A DNA stretch of 64,000 bases from Chroococcidiopsis thermalis PCC 7203. Its GTDB lineage: Bacteria > Cyanobacteriota > Cyanobacteriia > Cyanobacteriales > Chroococcidiopsidaceae. The position numbers and the translations under genes were made by a program. A model generated the notes under the pieces. That model did not search any database. It saw only the letters and a list, made by a program, of their open reading frames with translations, and was not told the origin of the DNA. Shown piece after piece: positions 55,693-64,000 of the stretch (position 1 is the first letter of the stretch; every line of letters starts with the position of its first letter). The DNA lies in assembly GCF_000317125.1 (NCBI RefSeq), contig NC_019695.1:546336-610335 (forward strand), given 5' to 3'.

Positions 55693-56685
55693 ATGGATGC
55701 TAACGAACTCATACAACGATATGCAAAGGGAGAAATTAATTTTAGCGGTTTGGAATTAAAAGGAATTAATTTATTTGGTGCAGATCTCGTTAGTATTAAT
55801 TTAACTCAAACCGATTTACGTAGTGCTAATTTAATTTTTGCTTATTTAAATAGAGCGCAGTTACACAAGGCTAATTTAAGTAGCACAAAATTAAGTGGCG
55901 CTAACTTAACACAAGCCGATTTACGTGAAATTAAGTTAAACGATGCCGATTTACACGGAGCAATTTTGCAAGGTGCAGATCTGCGCAGTGCCGATCTGAG
56001 GCTAGCTAATCTACTCGATGCAAATTTGATCGATGCAGATTTACGTAATGCTAATTTGAGCGGTGCTAACTTAACAGGTGTCTGTCTTCGCGGTGCTAAC
56101 CTCAGACAAGAACAGAAAGAATACGCTGCTAATTTGCGCAGTACAAGATTGTTTCAAGCCGATTTGCGGGGGGCAAATATGGCAGGTGTAGATTTGTCTG
56201 GAGCTGACCTGCGCTGTGCTAATTTAGTTGAAGTCAATTTGCGAGGTGCTAACCTATACGGCGCTAATTTAAGTGAGGCAAATTTAGCCGATGCATTTCT
56301 CAGCGATGCTAATTTGGATCGGGCAATTTTGAGAGAAGCAAACTTAAGTAATACTAAACTAGAACGAGTGTTAATGAATGAAGCAGATCTAACCCGTGCT
56401 AATTTAAGCCATGCGATCGCACCTGATAGTAAACTGACTAAAACCAATTTGAGTTATGCTAACTTGACCAAAGCTAGAATGAATCGAGTCGATTTCAGTC
56501 GCGCTAACTTACTAGCAGCAATTTTAATTGATAGCTCGTTAATTGAAGGCTTTTTGGCACGAACAAACTTAACCGATGCAAACTTAGATAACGCTAACTT
56601 ATTTAAAGCCGAAATCAGTAGCGCCAACCTCACGGGTGCAACCTTACGCGGTGCGACAATGCCAGATGGTAGTATTAATAGTTAA
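55693..56685 (+). CDS. Pentapeptide repeat protein
   Basis: This 330-residue protein consists of about 55 tandem A(D/N)Lxx pentapeptides (LSGANLTQADLREI, ADLRSADLRLANLL), forming a right-handed quadrilateral beta helix. A 25-residue head (MDANELIQRYAKGEINFSG) precedes it. One irregular break (LRQEQKEYAANLRS, near 138-150) interrupts the helix. No signal or membrane helix is present, so it is probably cytoplasmic. Many cyanobacterial members have no known function. Confidence 0.93.
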   Translation: MDANELIQRYAKGEINFSGLELKGINLFGADLVSINLTQTDLRSANLIFAYLNRAQLHKANLSSTKLSGANLTQADLREIKLNDADLHGAILQGADLRSADLRLANLLDANLIDADLRNANLSGANLTGVCLRGANLRQEQKEYAANLRSTRLFQADLRGANMAGVDLSGADLRCANLVEVNLRGANLYGANLSEANLADAFLSDANLDRAILREANLSNTKLERVLMNEADLTRANLSHAIAPDSKLTKTNLSYANLTKARMNRVDFSRANLLAAILIDSSLIEGFLARTNLTDANLDNANLFKAEISSANLTGATLRGATMPDGSINS

Positions 56686-56767
56686 TTTCAAAATGAAATT
56701 GTCATAGTGAGGTGAGCAATGCCCACCCTACAATTTTGACTTTTAACTTTTCACTTTTGACTTACCT

Positions 56768-57361
56768 ATGACTGCATTTCGAGTTGGGGTAGCTGGTCCT
56801 GTCGGTTCGGGAAAAACGGCTTTAGTCGAGGCGCTATGCAAGCATCTACGTCAGCAATATAACATTGCGGTAGTGACAAACGATATCTATACTCAAGAAG
56901 ACGCTCAGTTTTTGGTACGCGCTCAAGCACTCTCAAGCGATCGCATTTTGGGTGTAGAGACTGGCGGTTGTCCGCACACAGCGATTCGCGAAGATGCTTC
57001 AATGAATATAGCCGCGATCGAACAGTTAGAACAAAAATTTCTCAATCTGGACTTAGTATTTCTAGAAAGTGGTGGTGATAACCTCGCAGCTACTTTTAGT
57101 CCTGAGTTAGTAGACCTGACAATTTACGTGATTGATGTTGCAGCAGGTGATAAAATTCCCCGTAAAGGTGGACCAGGGATTACCAAATCAGATTTGTTAG
57201 TGATTAATAAAACCGACCTCGCTCCTTATGTTGGAGCCGATTTAAGCGTCATGGAACGGGATGCGAAGAAAATGCGCGGCGATAAACCGTTTATTTTTAC
57301 AAATCTGAAAACTCAGGCTGGATTAACAGAGGCGATCGCATTTATCGAGAGTTATATCTAA
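56768..57361 (+). CDS. ureG: Urease accessory GTPase
   Basis: This 197-residue protein has the P-loop [14 protein letters not shown], the [10 protein letters not shown] segment, [15 protein letters not shown] with the metal-binding Cys-Pro-His, the [17 protein letters not shown] motif and the NKTDLAP base-recognition loop. UreG delivers nickel to urease with UreD/F/H. No other urease gene is in the window, in line with the scattered ure genes of many cyanobacteria. It may be monocistronic. Confidence 0.97.
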   Translation: MTAFRVGVAGPVGSGKTALVEALCKHLRQQYNIAVVTNDIYTQEDAQFLVRAQALSSDRILGVETGGCPHTAIREDASMNIAAIEQLEQKFLNLDLVFLESGGDNLAATFSPELVDLTIYVIDVAAGDKIPRKGGPGITKSDLLVINKTDLAPYVGADLSVMERDAKKMRGDKPFIFTNLKTQAGLTEAIAFIESYI

Positions 57362-57415
57362 ATATAAACGTTAGGGGCGCAAATCTAGCGTTTTCCGTGT
57401 AGGTGTCATACATGC

Positions 57416-57443
57416 GTAGGGGCGCACAGCCGTGCGCCCCTAC
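57416..57443. repeat. GC-rich palindrome, family 1
   Basis: GTAGGGGCGCACA-GC-CGTGCGCCCCTAC (one mismatch at the centre) lies between ureG and the convergent DUF1517 gene. A related half copy (TTAGGGGCGCAAATC) sits at 57371-57385. Confidence 0.9.
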
Positions 57444-57466
57444 AAATTTATTCGATGCTGCAAATC

Positions 57467-58438
57467 TTATACCAATTTCAGATCTGCATATTCTGCTAGA
57501 ACATCATCAGAACTGAGGGTGTCACCTTCAGCTTGAGGTGTCCATAACACTTCAATCGCCAAGAGTTTATCGCTTGGAATACTACCAAATTGACGTAGAG
57601 CTTGACGCAGATCGTCAGTACTATTGATTGTTGGTATTTGCAATTTACCCAAAGTCGCTGCAATCAGAGTGACGACGATGTATTCACCGGGATCTTTCAC
57701 AGCTAAATCGCTACTACCAGAGCCGTCACCTGCTGGTAATTCTGCTTTAGGCGTTGCAGCCTTGAGCTGATTGTTGACGTTGGAAAGAGTTTCTTCGCTA
57801 AACTTGCTACGTTCTGCCAAGGATAAACGGTTAAACTCAGCTTCTGCACCCGTCAAGCGAGATTGCTGAGTGCTACCACCAGCATAAACCCAATATTCGG
57901 GGTGGCGTAACAGAGCTAAAGAAGCTTCTTGCAATACTTCTACTCTACCTTCAGGAGAGTTAGTATCTGCGAGTTCGGCAATCCGGTTGAGTTCAGCCTG
58001 TAAGCCTCTTGCCTCAGCCAACAAACCGACTTGTACGCGAGTCACACTGACAGTAGGATTACTATCGTATTCTAATTCCTCTACGCTACCACCACTGCTA
58101 GCACGTCGGAAGGCTTGTAACATAAAGTTGGCGATCGCAAAGAAGATCAGGATTGTAAACAAGCCGCCAAAGCCGCCGCCGATGCCAAAGAAGGGAAACA
58201 GGAAAGGAAACCCAAATCCACCACCAGGGTAAGGCGCGTAGTAGCCACCACCACCGGGAGCGTATGTTCTAGGAGTAGAGTAGCCGCGGCTAGGCGCTCT
58301 AAAAGAGCCACCACCAATCCGACCACCACTAGCTGCTAATGCATTATCTGCCTGACCAAACGCTAAAGTAGCGATTAGACCGAATACGAACAAAGATTTT
58401 ATCAACGGTTTCATGACTGAAAGCAGTTTATTACGCAT
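57467..58438 (-). CDS. DUF1517 membrane protein
   Basis: This 323-residue protein has a signal-like N-terminus (about 10-36), a Gly/Pro/Tyr-rich region (RIGGGSFRAPSRGYSTPRTY and following), a hydrophobic segment (FPFLFPFFGIGGGFGGLFTI to about residue 110) and a soluble C-terminal domain (about 125-320, VSVTRVQVGLLAEARGLQAE) typical of DUF1517. The family is found in cyanobacteria and plastids; its function is unknown, with suspected thylakoid location. Its 3' end faces ureG. Confidence 0.9.
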   Translation of the reverse strand: MRNKLLSVMKPLIKSLFVFGLIATLAFGQADNALAASGGRIGGGSFRAPSRGYSTPRTYAPGGGGYYAPYPGGGFGFPFLFPFFGIGGGFGGLFTILIFFAIANFMLQAFRRASSGGSVEELEYDSNPTVSVTRVQVGLLAEARGLQAELNRIAELADTNSPEGRVEVLQEASLALLRHPEYWVYAGGSTQQSRLTGAEAEFNRLSLAERSKFSEETLSNVNNQLKAATPKAELPAGDGSGSSDLAVKDPGEYIVVTLIAATLGKLQIPTINSTDDLRQALRQFGSIPSDKLLAIEVLWTPQAEGDTLSSDDVLAEYADLKLV

Positions 58439-58652
58439 ATCTCACTGCCCGAAAAACAATATTGACTTTGGTTTATTTCCTTTAGGGTAATACGATTTGC
58501 CCTTAGTAATAACTCCAAATGATTTGCAGTTGCTTATAGCGTTTAATTCTGACACCGTGCTAGCTATTTGCTTTGCACCAACTACATTTACTAATTTATC
58601 GCTTCTAACCCAGCCCTAACCTGTCACTGAGGTAGGATTACCGTACCTTAGA

Positions 58653-58695
58653 GGATGAAAGAACTATGGCGCAGCCATAGTTCTTTCATTTTTAC
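58653..58695 (+). terminator. Long perfect inverted repeat at the 3' end of the binding-protein gene
   Basis: ATGAAAGAACTATGGC (58655-58670) and GCCATAGTTCTTTCAT (58674-58689) are perfect 16-bp arms around a three-base loop, followed by TTTT on the plus strand. It overlaps neither gene's coding sequence and could end the minus-strand transcript as a simple hairpin. Confidence 0.75.
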
Positions 58696-59756
58696 TGTCC
58701 TCGAAACTCGTTCCACAAGGCTACCCAGTCATCGTAATTAGGTACGGTTTCCCAGAAGTGGATTTGGCTGTAGTAGTTTTCGATGTCTTCTAGATGGGAG
58801 TCACGACGCTGTTCGGCGGTGAGTAGCGGTAAAACTTGCTTAGAAACAGCCCAGTAGCCAGTAACCTCTGTCATAGGTTTCTGAGCTTCTCCCGTCAGCA
58901 TATAATCCATCCAAGCATGGGCGATTTCTTTGTTGGGAGAGCCTTTGAGTAACATCCAAGAATCGCTCCATCCAGTAGTTCCTTCTTGAGGAATAGTCGC
59001 TCCTACAGGAAAGTTAGCGCGTTTTAGTTCTTCAATTGCTACGGGCCAACCCCACGCCAGAGCAATTTCTTTATTTAAAAAGAGTTGGGCTAACTCTCCT
59101 TGGCTATTCCAGAATTTTCTGACCTGCGGACGCAAGCGGAAAAGATCGGGTTTAATTTCTGTTGCTAGCCGTTCTTTACTAATGTCGTAGATATTAGAGC
59201 TACCTTTCCACAACGCCACATCAGCATTGAAGATGGGATAGTCAGGTAGAGATACTTTACCTTGATATTCTGGTTGATAGAGGACATCCCAGCTTTGCGG
59301 TTCAGATTTGACGACGGATTTGTCGTAAATCAAAAAATCTGGTCCCCAAGCAATCGAAACACCATAGGCTTGACCGTCAAAGGTGTTATACGCTGGTTGC
59401 TGAAAAATTGGGAATAGATCTTTGTAGTTGGGGACTAAACTTAAATCGATCGCCTCTACTAAATTGGCATCATATAAGCGTTTGGTTAAGTCTCCCGAAG
59501 CAGTGACGAGATCGTATGACTTGCCTTTACTGGCTTTAATCTTGGCATACATCTCATCTGAGGAGCCTGCATAAGTTGGAATGACTTTACAACCATATTT
59601 TTGCTCGAATGGTTTGGCAAAAGAGGCATCCATATATCCCTCCCAGCCAATTATTCGTAAAGTGCAGCTTTTGGCTTGGGCGATTTCAGGAAAGGACAGA
59701 CACGCTACCAGTACGAAACAAATGCTAACGATACTTGCTATCAGTCGCTTCATCAT
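58692..59756 (-). CDS. PotD-like periplasmic substrate-binding protein
   Basis: ATG 59756 is preferred to 59801 because it begins a proper signal peptide (MMKRLIASIVSICFVLVACL, ending EIAQAK); the protein is 354 residues. It has LRIIGWEGYMD, YDLVTASGDLTKRL and VSIAWGPDFLIYD, the pattern of family-1 polyamine-binding proteins (PotD/PotF). Neither an ATPase nor a permease is adjacent, so it must work with components encoded elsewhere. The ligand (putrescine, spermidine or another amine) is inferred from family only. Confidence 0.88.
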   Translation of the reverse strand: MMKRLIASIVSICFVLVACLSFPEIAQAKSCTLRIIGWEGYMDASFAKPFEQKYGCKVIPTYAGSSDEMYAKIKASKGKSYDLVTASGDLTKRLYDANLVEAIDLSLVPNYKDLFPIFQQPAYNTFDGQAYGVSIAWGPDFLIYDKSVVKSEPQSWDVLYQPEYQGKVSLPDYPIFNADVALWKGSSNIYDISKERLATEIKPDLFRLRPQVRKFWNSQGELAQLFLNKEIALAWGWPVAIEELKRANFPVGATIPQEGTTGWSDSWMLLKGSPNKEIAHAWMDYMLTGEAQKPMTEVTGYWAVSKQVLPLLTAEQRRDSHLEDIENYYSQIHFWETVPNYDDWVALWNEFRGQ

Positions 59757-59886
59757 AACTGTCTTTGATTCTGAGTGAGTCACGCGATCGCATTCCACCA
59801 CAAAATTCAGTGGTAGGGTTTGTAATACGATAAGCTCCGCATTCAGTTAAGGTGATAGTTTTTTCGATTTTCTTATCATCTGGTTG

Positions 59887-60659
<773 letters not shown>

Positions 60660-60663
<4 letters not shown>

Positions 60664-60866
60664 AAAAAATAAATCGCTTTACGAAATCGCAAAATCTGGC
60701 TTTACGTTTATTTATAATTCTTTTACTAACCGCGATCGCAATCTGGGTGTTGCGCGGCTTGGGAATTATCACGTTTCTCCCTGGTGGTATTATTTGGATT
60801 TTACTGTTAGTGGCGATCGCGGCAGGTGTTTTCAGCCGTTTTCAACGCAGGTGGGTTCGCTTCTAG
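60660..60866 (+). CDS. Small membrane protein
   Basis: This 68-residue protein starts four bases before the end of the DUF1400 gene. It has a basic N-terminus (KKINRFTKSQ) and two hydrophobic helices (about 14-30 and 37-57) and ends with RFQRRWVRF. I do not recognise a family. Coupling to the DUF1400 gene suggests a joint role at the membrane. Confidence 0.75.
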
Positions 60867-60986
60867 TCTGCAATTGAACTCCAGGTATAAACTTTACTAA
60901 TCAACCTTAAGGGCGACGGCACGGAATTTAGAGGTTGGTATTCTCCTAAATGAAATAGCGTGAAAAATCTGTTCTAGGAGAACAAA

Positions 60987-61778
60987 ATGACGGCTACAGG
61001 AGAGCAAACTCAACCAGCAGTTACAACGGCTGAGCGTACTGTTTCGGCAATTTTCAAAGAGAAGGAACAAGTCGATAATGTCATTCGCCGTTTGCTAGAT
61101 CGGGGTGTTTCCCGCGATGACATTTCTGTAATTGGGAAAAACTTCCACTCGGAAACTAAAATTGCTGGCTTTCTAACGAAGAAAGATGTAATTTTAGGTG
61201 GCTTGAAACAAGGAGCAATTTTTGGTTCTCTGTTTGGTTCAGCTCTTGGTTTGCTGACAGGAGTAGGAGTGTTATTTGTACCTTTTGTTGGTACGCTGGT
61301 AGCAGCAGGTCCCATTGGTGCGGCTTTGTTAGGTGCTGCTACTGGTGCGATCGCGGGTAGTGCGGGTGCGGGTTTAGCTTCTGCTTTGGCGACTCTAGGA
61401 ATGCCAGAAGATAAAGCCACAATTTATCAAACTCGCATCGAAGCGGGTGATTTTATGGTAGGTGTTGAGGTTCCCGCAAATAAATCTGGCGAGATTCAAC
61501 TATTACTTGAAAGTGCTGGTGGTGAAGAAGTACATATTAATGAAACGCCTCTACCGCGCTTTGGAAAAGGACAAATTGAAGATCCTAGCCATTTGTCTCC
61601 CGAAATCCGGTCTCATCTATCGGAAGACGCACAAAGACTATTCGTTGCTAATTACAACAGAGAACTCGCTCAATCTGGCGATGAATCCAAAGCCGAACAT
61701 CACGCTTGGGATGTAGTGCGCGAACAGTTCGAGCAAGATGAAAACGGCATTTGGTCTAAATCAAAAATGACCGTATAA
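60987..61778 (+). CDS. General stress protein-like (YflT/DUF1269) and ChaB-type fusion protein
   Basis: This 263-residue protein has an N-terminal region (about 15-75) with [20 protein letters not shown], typical of the 17M/YflT-like stress proteins, and a Gly/Ala-rich hydrophobic centre (about 70-135, [19 protein letters not shown] and [18 protein letters not shown]). The C-terminal third resembles ChaB ([34 protein letters not shown]). A GGAG box precedes the start. The composition suggests a membrane-associated stress protein; regulation is not visible. Confidence 0.85.
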   Translation: MTATGEQTQPAVTTAERTVSAIFKEKEQVDNVIRRLLDRGVSRDDISVIGKNFHSETKIAGFLTKKDVILGGLKQGAIFGSLFGSALGLLTGVGVLFVPFVGTLVAAGPIGAALLGAATGAIAGSAGAGLASALATLGMPEDKATIYQTRIEAGDFMVGVEVPANKSGEIQLLLESAGGEEVHINETPLPRFGKGQIEDPSHLSPEIRSHLSEDAQRLFVANYNRELAQSGDESKAEHHAWDVVREQFEQDENGIWSKSKMTV

Positions 61779-61796
61779 TTTCTTTTTATGTTTTGC

Positions 61797-61822
61797 AGGG
61801 GCGCATAGTTGTGCGCCCCTAC
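61797..61822. repeat. GC-rich palindrome, family 1
   Basis: AGGGGCGCATA-GT-TGTGCGCCCCT lies between the ChaB fusion gene and rubredoxin. Confidence 0.88.
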
Positions 61823-61853
61823 AGCATATATAATTTCATGCTGGAGCTGAAAA

Positions 61854-62015
61854 ATGCAGAAATATATCTGTAGCGTCTGTGGTTACATCTACGATCCAGA
61901 AGCAGGAGATCCAGAAGCAGAAATAGAACCAGGTACGCAATTTGAGGATATACCAGATGATTGGGTATGTCCGGTTTGTGCGGCTGCAAAAGAGATGTTT
62001 GAGCCAGAAAACTAG
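61854..62015 (+). CDS. Rubredoxin (small soluble form)
   Basis: This 53-residue protein is a complete rubredoxin: [20 protein letters not shown], then [20 protein letters not shown], with four Cys (6, 9, 39, 42) that bind one iron. GGAG lies about ten bases before ATG. It has no membrane helix, unlike the rubA protein next to psbE in cyanobacteria, so it is a separate soluble electron carrier. Its stop overlaps the convergent ABC gene stop by a few bases. Confidence 0.95.
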   Translation: MQKYICSVCGYIYDPEAGDPEAEIEPGTQFEDIPDDWVCPVCAAAKEMFEPEN

Positions 62016-63520
62016 ATTGGGGTTCTTCCTCCAGCCATTAATAACCCAATTGTTTCTATTGTTGCCCTTTCTCGATCTAAAACATCGATAAATTCGCCCC
62101 GATATATGACTGCTATGCGATCGCTCATTGCCATAACTTCCTCTAATTCTGTAGAAATATAGAGGATAGCCGCACCGCGATCGCGTTGAGATAATAATTG
62201 TTGTTGTACTGCTGCTGTCGCCCCCACATCTAGCCCCCGCGTCGGTTGCATGGCGATAATCAATGATGGTTCTCGATCTAATTCTCGTGCTAAGACAACT
62301 TTCTGCTGATTTCCACCTGATAGCTGGCTTACCTTCACATTCCCATCAGAAGCGCGAATATCAAATTGCTGAATTTTAGTCTCGGCATTTTGCTCTATAA
62401 CCTGTTTTTGTAGCAAGAAACGCCTCACAAAAGGTAACTGTATAAAAGTTTTTAAGATTAAATTATTTGCAATACTAAACCCCATTATCAAACCCATTGT
62501 TTGACGATCTTCAGGGATATAACCTATTTGTAATTCTCGAACTCGCTTTTGTGGATTCCATAACGTCACGTCTCGTCCATCCAAGCAAATTTTTCCAGCT
62601 TTTACAGAACGCAAACCCGCGATCGCATCTGCTAATTCTCGCTGTCCGTTCCCATCAACTCCAGCAACACCTAGAATTTCGCCTGCATGAAGTTGAAACG
62701 AAATATTTCTGATTGCGGCAACACCGCGATCGTCTTCCACTTGTAAAGACTGTACGGACAATATTTTTTTTCCTAGAGAAGTTGCAGATTTATGTAACTG
62801 TAAAACAATTTCTCGTCCTACCATTAATTCTGCTAACTGTTGCGGACTAGAAGCTTTTGTTGTGGTATTTGCTACGACTTGACCTCGCCGTAATATAGTT
62901 ACGGTGTCGCATAAACTTATGACTTCTTCCAGCTTGTGGCTGATAAATATAATTGTTTGTCCGGCTGCTGCTAGCTGTCGTAAAATTGCAATTAAAGATT
63001 CAACTTCTGAGGGTGTGAGTACGGCTGTCGGTTCATCTAATATTAATAGCCGGGCTTGACGGTACAAAGCCTTCAGGATTTCTACTCGCTGTTGTACCCC
63101 TACTGGCAAATCTCCTACTTTTGCTTTTGGATCGACTTCTAAACTATAAATTTGAGATAATTCAGTAATTTCTTGTTGTTTATGTCGCAAATTTAAATTA
63201 AAGCGATCGCCCGTTCCTAAAATAATGTTTTCTGTGACTGTGAGTTGCGGTACGAGCATGAAATGTTGGTGAATCATGCCAATGCCAAGTTGAATTGCCT
63301 TATTAGAGGAATTAATTAAAACTGGTTTATCTTCTAAATAAATTTGCCCGCCATCCGGCTGATAAAGTCCGCTGAGAATATTCATTAAAGTAGACTTACC
63401 CGCGCCATTTTCTCCTAAAAGCGCGTGAATCGTTCCAGCAGCCACGCTCAAACTAATGTTATCGTTAGCCACAAACGAACCAAAGCGTTTAGTAATTCCT
63501 TCTAGGCGTAAATAAGTCAT
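62012..63520 (-). CDS. BMP/nucleoside-type ABC importer ATP-binding protein (two ATPase domains)
   Basis: ATG 63520 is chosen since it overlaps the stop of the preceding gene (ATGA); it gives 502 residues. Two fused ABC domains are present. The first has [28 protein letters not shown] and [13 protein letters not shown], and the second has [10 protein letters not shown] region, [14 protein letters not shown] and [15 protein letters not shown]. The Gln after MQP in the second Walker B is typical of this importer class. With the upstream binding protein it forms a BMP-type system that imports nucleosides or related compounds; permeases are off the window or elsewhere. Confidence 0.95.
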   Translation of the reverse strand: MTYLRLEGITKRFGSFVANDNISLSVAAGTIHALLGENGAGKSTLMNILSGLYQPDGGQIYLEDKPVLINSSNKAIQLGIGMIHQHFMLVPQLTVTENIILGTGDRFNLNLRHKQQEITELSQIYSLEVDPKAKVGDLPVGVQQRVEILKALYRQARLLILDEPTAVLTPSEVESLIAILRQLAAAGQTIIFISHKLEEVISLCDTVTILRRGQVVANTTTKASSPQQLAELMVGREIVLQLHKSATSLGKKILSVQSLQVEDDRGVAAIRNISFQLHAGEILGVAGVDGNGQRELADAIAGLRSVKAGKICLDGRDVTLWNPQKRVRELQIGYIPEDRQTMGLIMGFSIANNLILKTFIQLPFVRRFLLQKQVIEQNAETKIQQFDIRASDGNVKVSQLSGGNQQKVVLARELDREPSLIIAMQPTRGLDVGATAAVQQQLLSQRDRGAAILYISTELEEVMAMSDRIAVIYRGEFIDVLDRERATIETIGLLMAGGRTPI

Positions 63521-64000
63521 GTCGATGCTGTCTTCACGCATCGCGTCTCTTTTCCACCTTCCTGACAATTTTCAAATGTAATTTTATTATCGATAATTGC
63601 TTGTCTAGTACCTAGAACTTTTTTTTGCAATCCTTCTGGAACCATTTGACCGAACTTACCTAAATTTAAAATATCTGGTCTTGCTAAACCAAGGGCATAG
63701 GTTTGACCTTTAATTTGACCGTTTTTTGCTTGTTCGGCAAGAAAGGCGATCGCGAGATCGATGCGCTTTAAAGCACTTGTTAAAACTGCTTTTGGCGCAA
63801 CATTTAATTGATCTGTCGTATTGCCAAAAGCGTAAATTCCTTTATCGCTAGCTGCTTGTAATACTGCTGGAGATGAATTGTCCAACCATTGATAAATCAC
63901 ATCTGCACCCGATGAAATAATTGCCAAAGTTGCTTCTTTTGCCCTAGCAATATCATTCCAATCGCCTGTAAAACTAGAACTGATTTGTACGTTAGGTTTA
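63517..64000 (-). CDS. BMP-family (PnrA-like) substrate-binding protein, C-terminal part
   Basis: The frame is open to the right edge, so the N-terminus is missing; the visible 160 residues run KPNVQISSSFTGDWNDIARA, then LAIISSGADVIYQWLD, GIYAFGNTTDQLNVAPKAVL and [16 protein letters not shown]. These match the BMP lipoprotein family (PnrA, Med), which bind nucleosides or related molecules outside the membrane. It overlaps the ABC ATPase start by four bases, so the two are translated together. Confidence 0.9.
   Translation of the reverse strand, partial: KPNVQISSSFTGDWNDIARAKEATLAIISSGADVIYQWLDNSSPAVLQAASDKGIYAFGNTTDQLNVAPKAVLTSALKRIDLAIAFLAEQAKNGQIKGQTYALGLARPDILNLGKFGQMVPEGLQKKVLGTRQAIIDNKITFENCQEGGKETRCVKTAST

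Overview
This window is chromosomal DNA of a cyanobacterium. The evidence is the dense palindrome GCGATCGC (HIP1), the crtP-crtB and cruF-cruG carotenoid gene pairs, a CAAD/CURT1-type thylakoid protein, DUF928, CHASE2-kinase, DUF1517, DUF3531 and DUF1400 proteins, and an RNase P RNA of cyanobacterial type carrying a heptamer repeat. Such repeats (STRR) within rnpB are known from heterocyst-forming cyanobacteria, so a filamentous heterocystous lineage or a close relative such as Chroococcidiopsis is my best inference; the species cannot be named from the sequence.

Layout. 1-9.4 kb: two tandem filamentous-haemagglutinin-like secreted proteins (the first cut by the window edge) with a CopG-type antitoxin and a frameshifted MazF toxin between them, then a DUF928 protein and a CHASE2-Ser/Thr kinase. 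9.4-18 kb: an orphan double-glycine-leader peptide, DNA polymerase I, an alpha/beta hydrolase, malQ, and the phytoene synthase/desaturase operon. 18-25 kb: CAAD protein, vWA protein, thioredoxin-like protein, MarC, RNase HI, and the myxoxanthophyll genes cruG and cruF. 25-34 kb: hicBA, a methyltransferase, bioD, a second Ser/Thr kinase, prs, a Nudix hydrolase, DUF3531, a TPR-like protein and an ABC ATPase. 34-39 kb: rsmG, then a minus-strand surface-glycan-like group (glycosyltransferase, methyltransferase and a large membrane protein split by a frameshift). 39-53 kb: exported superoxide dismutase, aldo/keto reductase, rpiA, a phytase-like secreted protein, a two-component system, an APC permease, a lipoprotein methyltransferase, an M28 peptidase, an HtrA protease and a J-domain protein. 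52-64 kb: a Yfr1-like small RNA candidate, rnpB, corA, a pentapeptide protein, ureG, DUF1517, a PotD-like binding protein, DUF1400, a ChaB-fusion protein, rubredoxin, and a BMP-type ABC importer cut by the right edge.

Most genes are housekeeping genes with little operon structure. The clear functional groups are carotenoid synthesis (crtP-crtB and cruF-cruG, 4.6 kb apart), the FHA/DUF928/CHASE2-kinase surface locus, the glycan locus and the BMP importer.

The most striking feature is the invasion of short repeats. Intergenic regions are full of heptamer tracts (TTGGTAA, TTATCAG, TGACCAA and similar), 9-bp CCCCCTTGT tracts and two families of GC-rich palindromes. In at least three places they lie in frame inside essential or conserved genes (polA, rsmG, cruG), and one sits inside the rnpB RNA. 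Two reading frames (mazF and the membrane protein at 34991-37434) are broken by single-base offsets.
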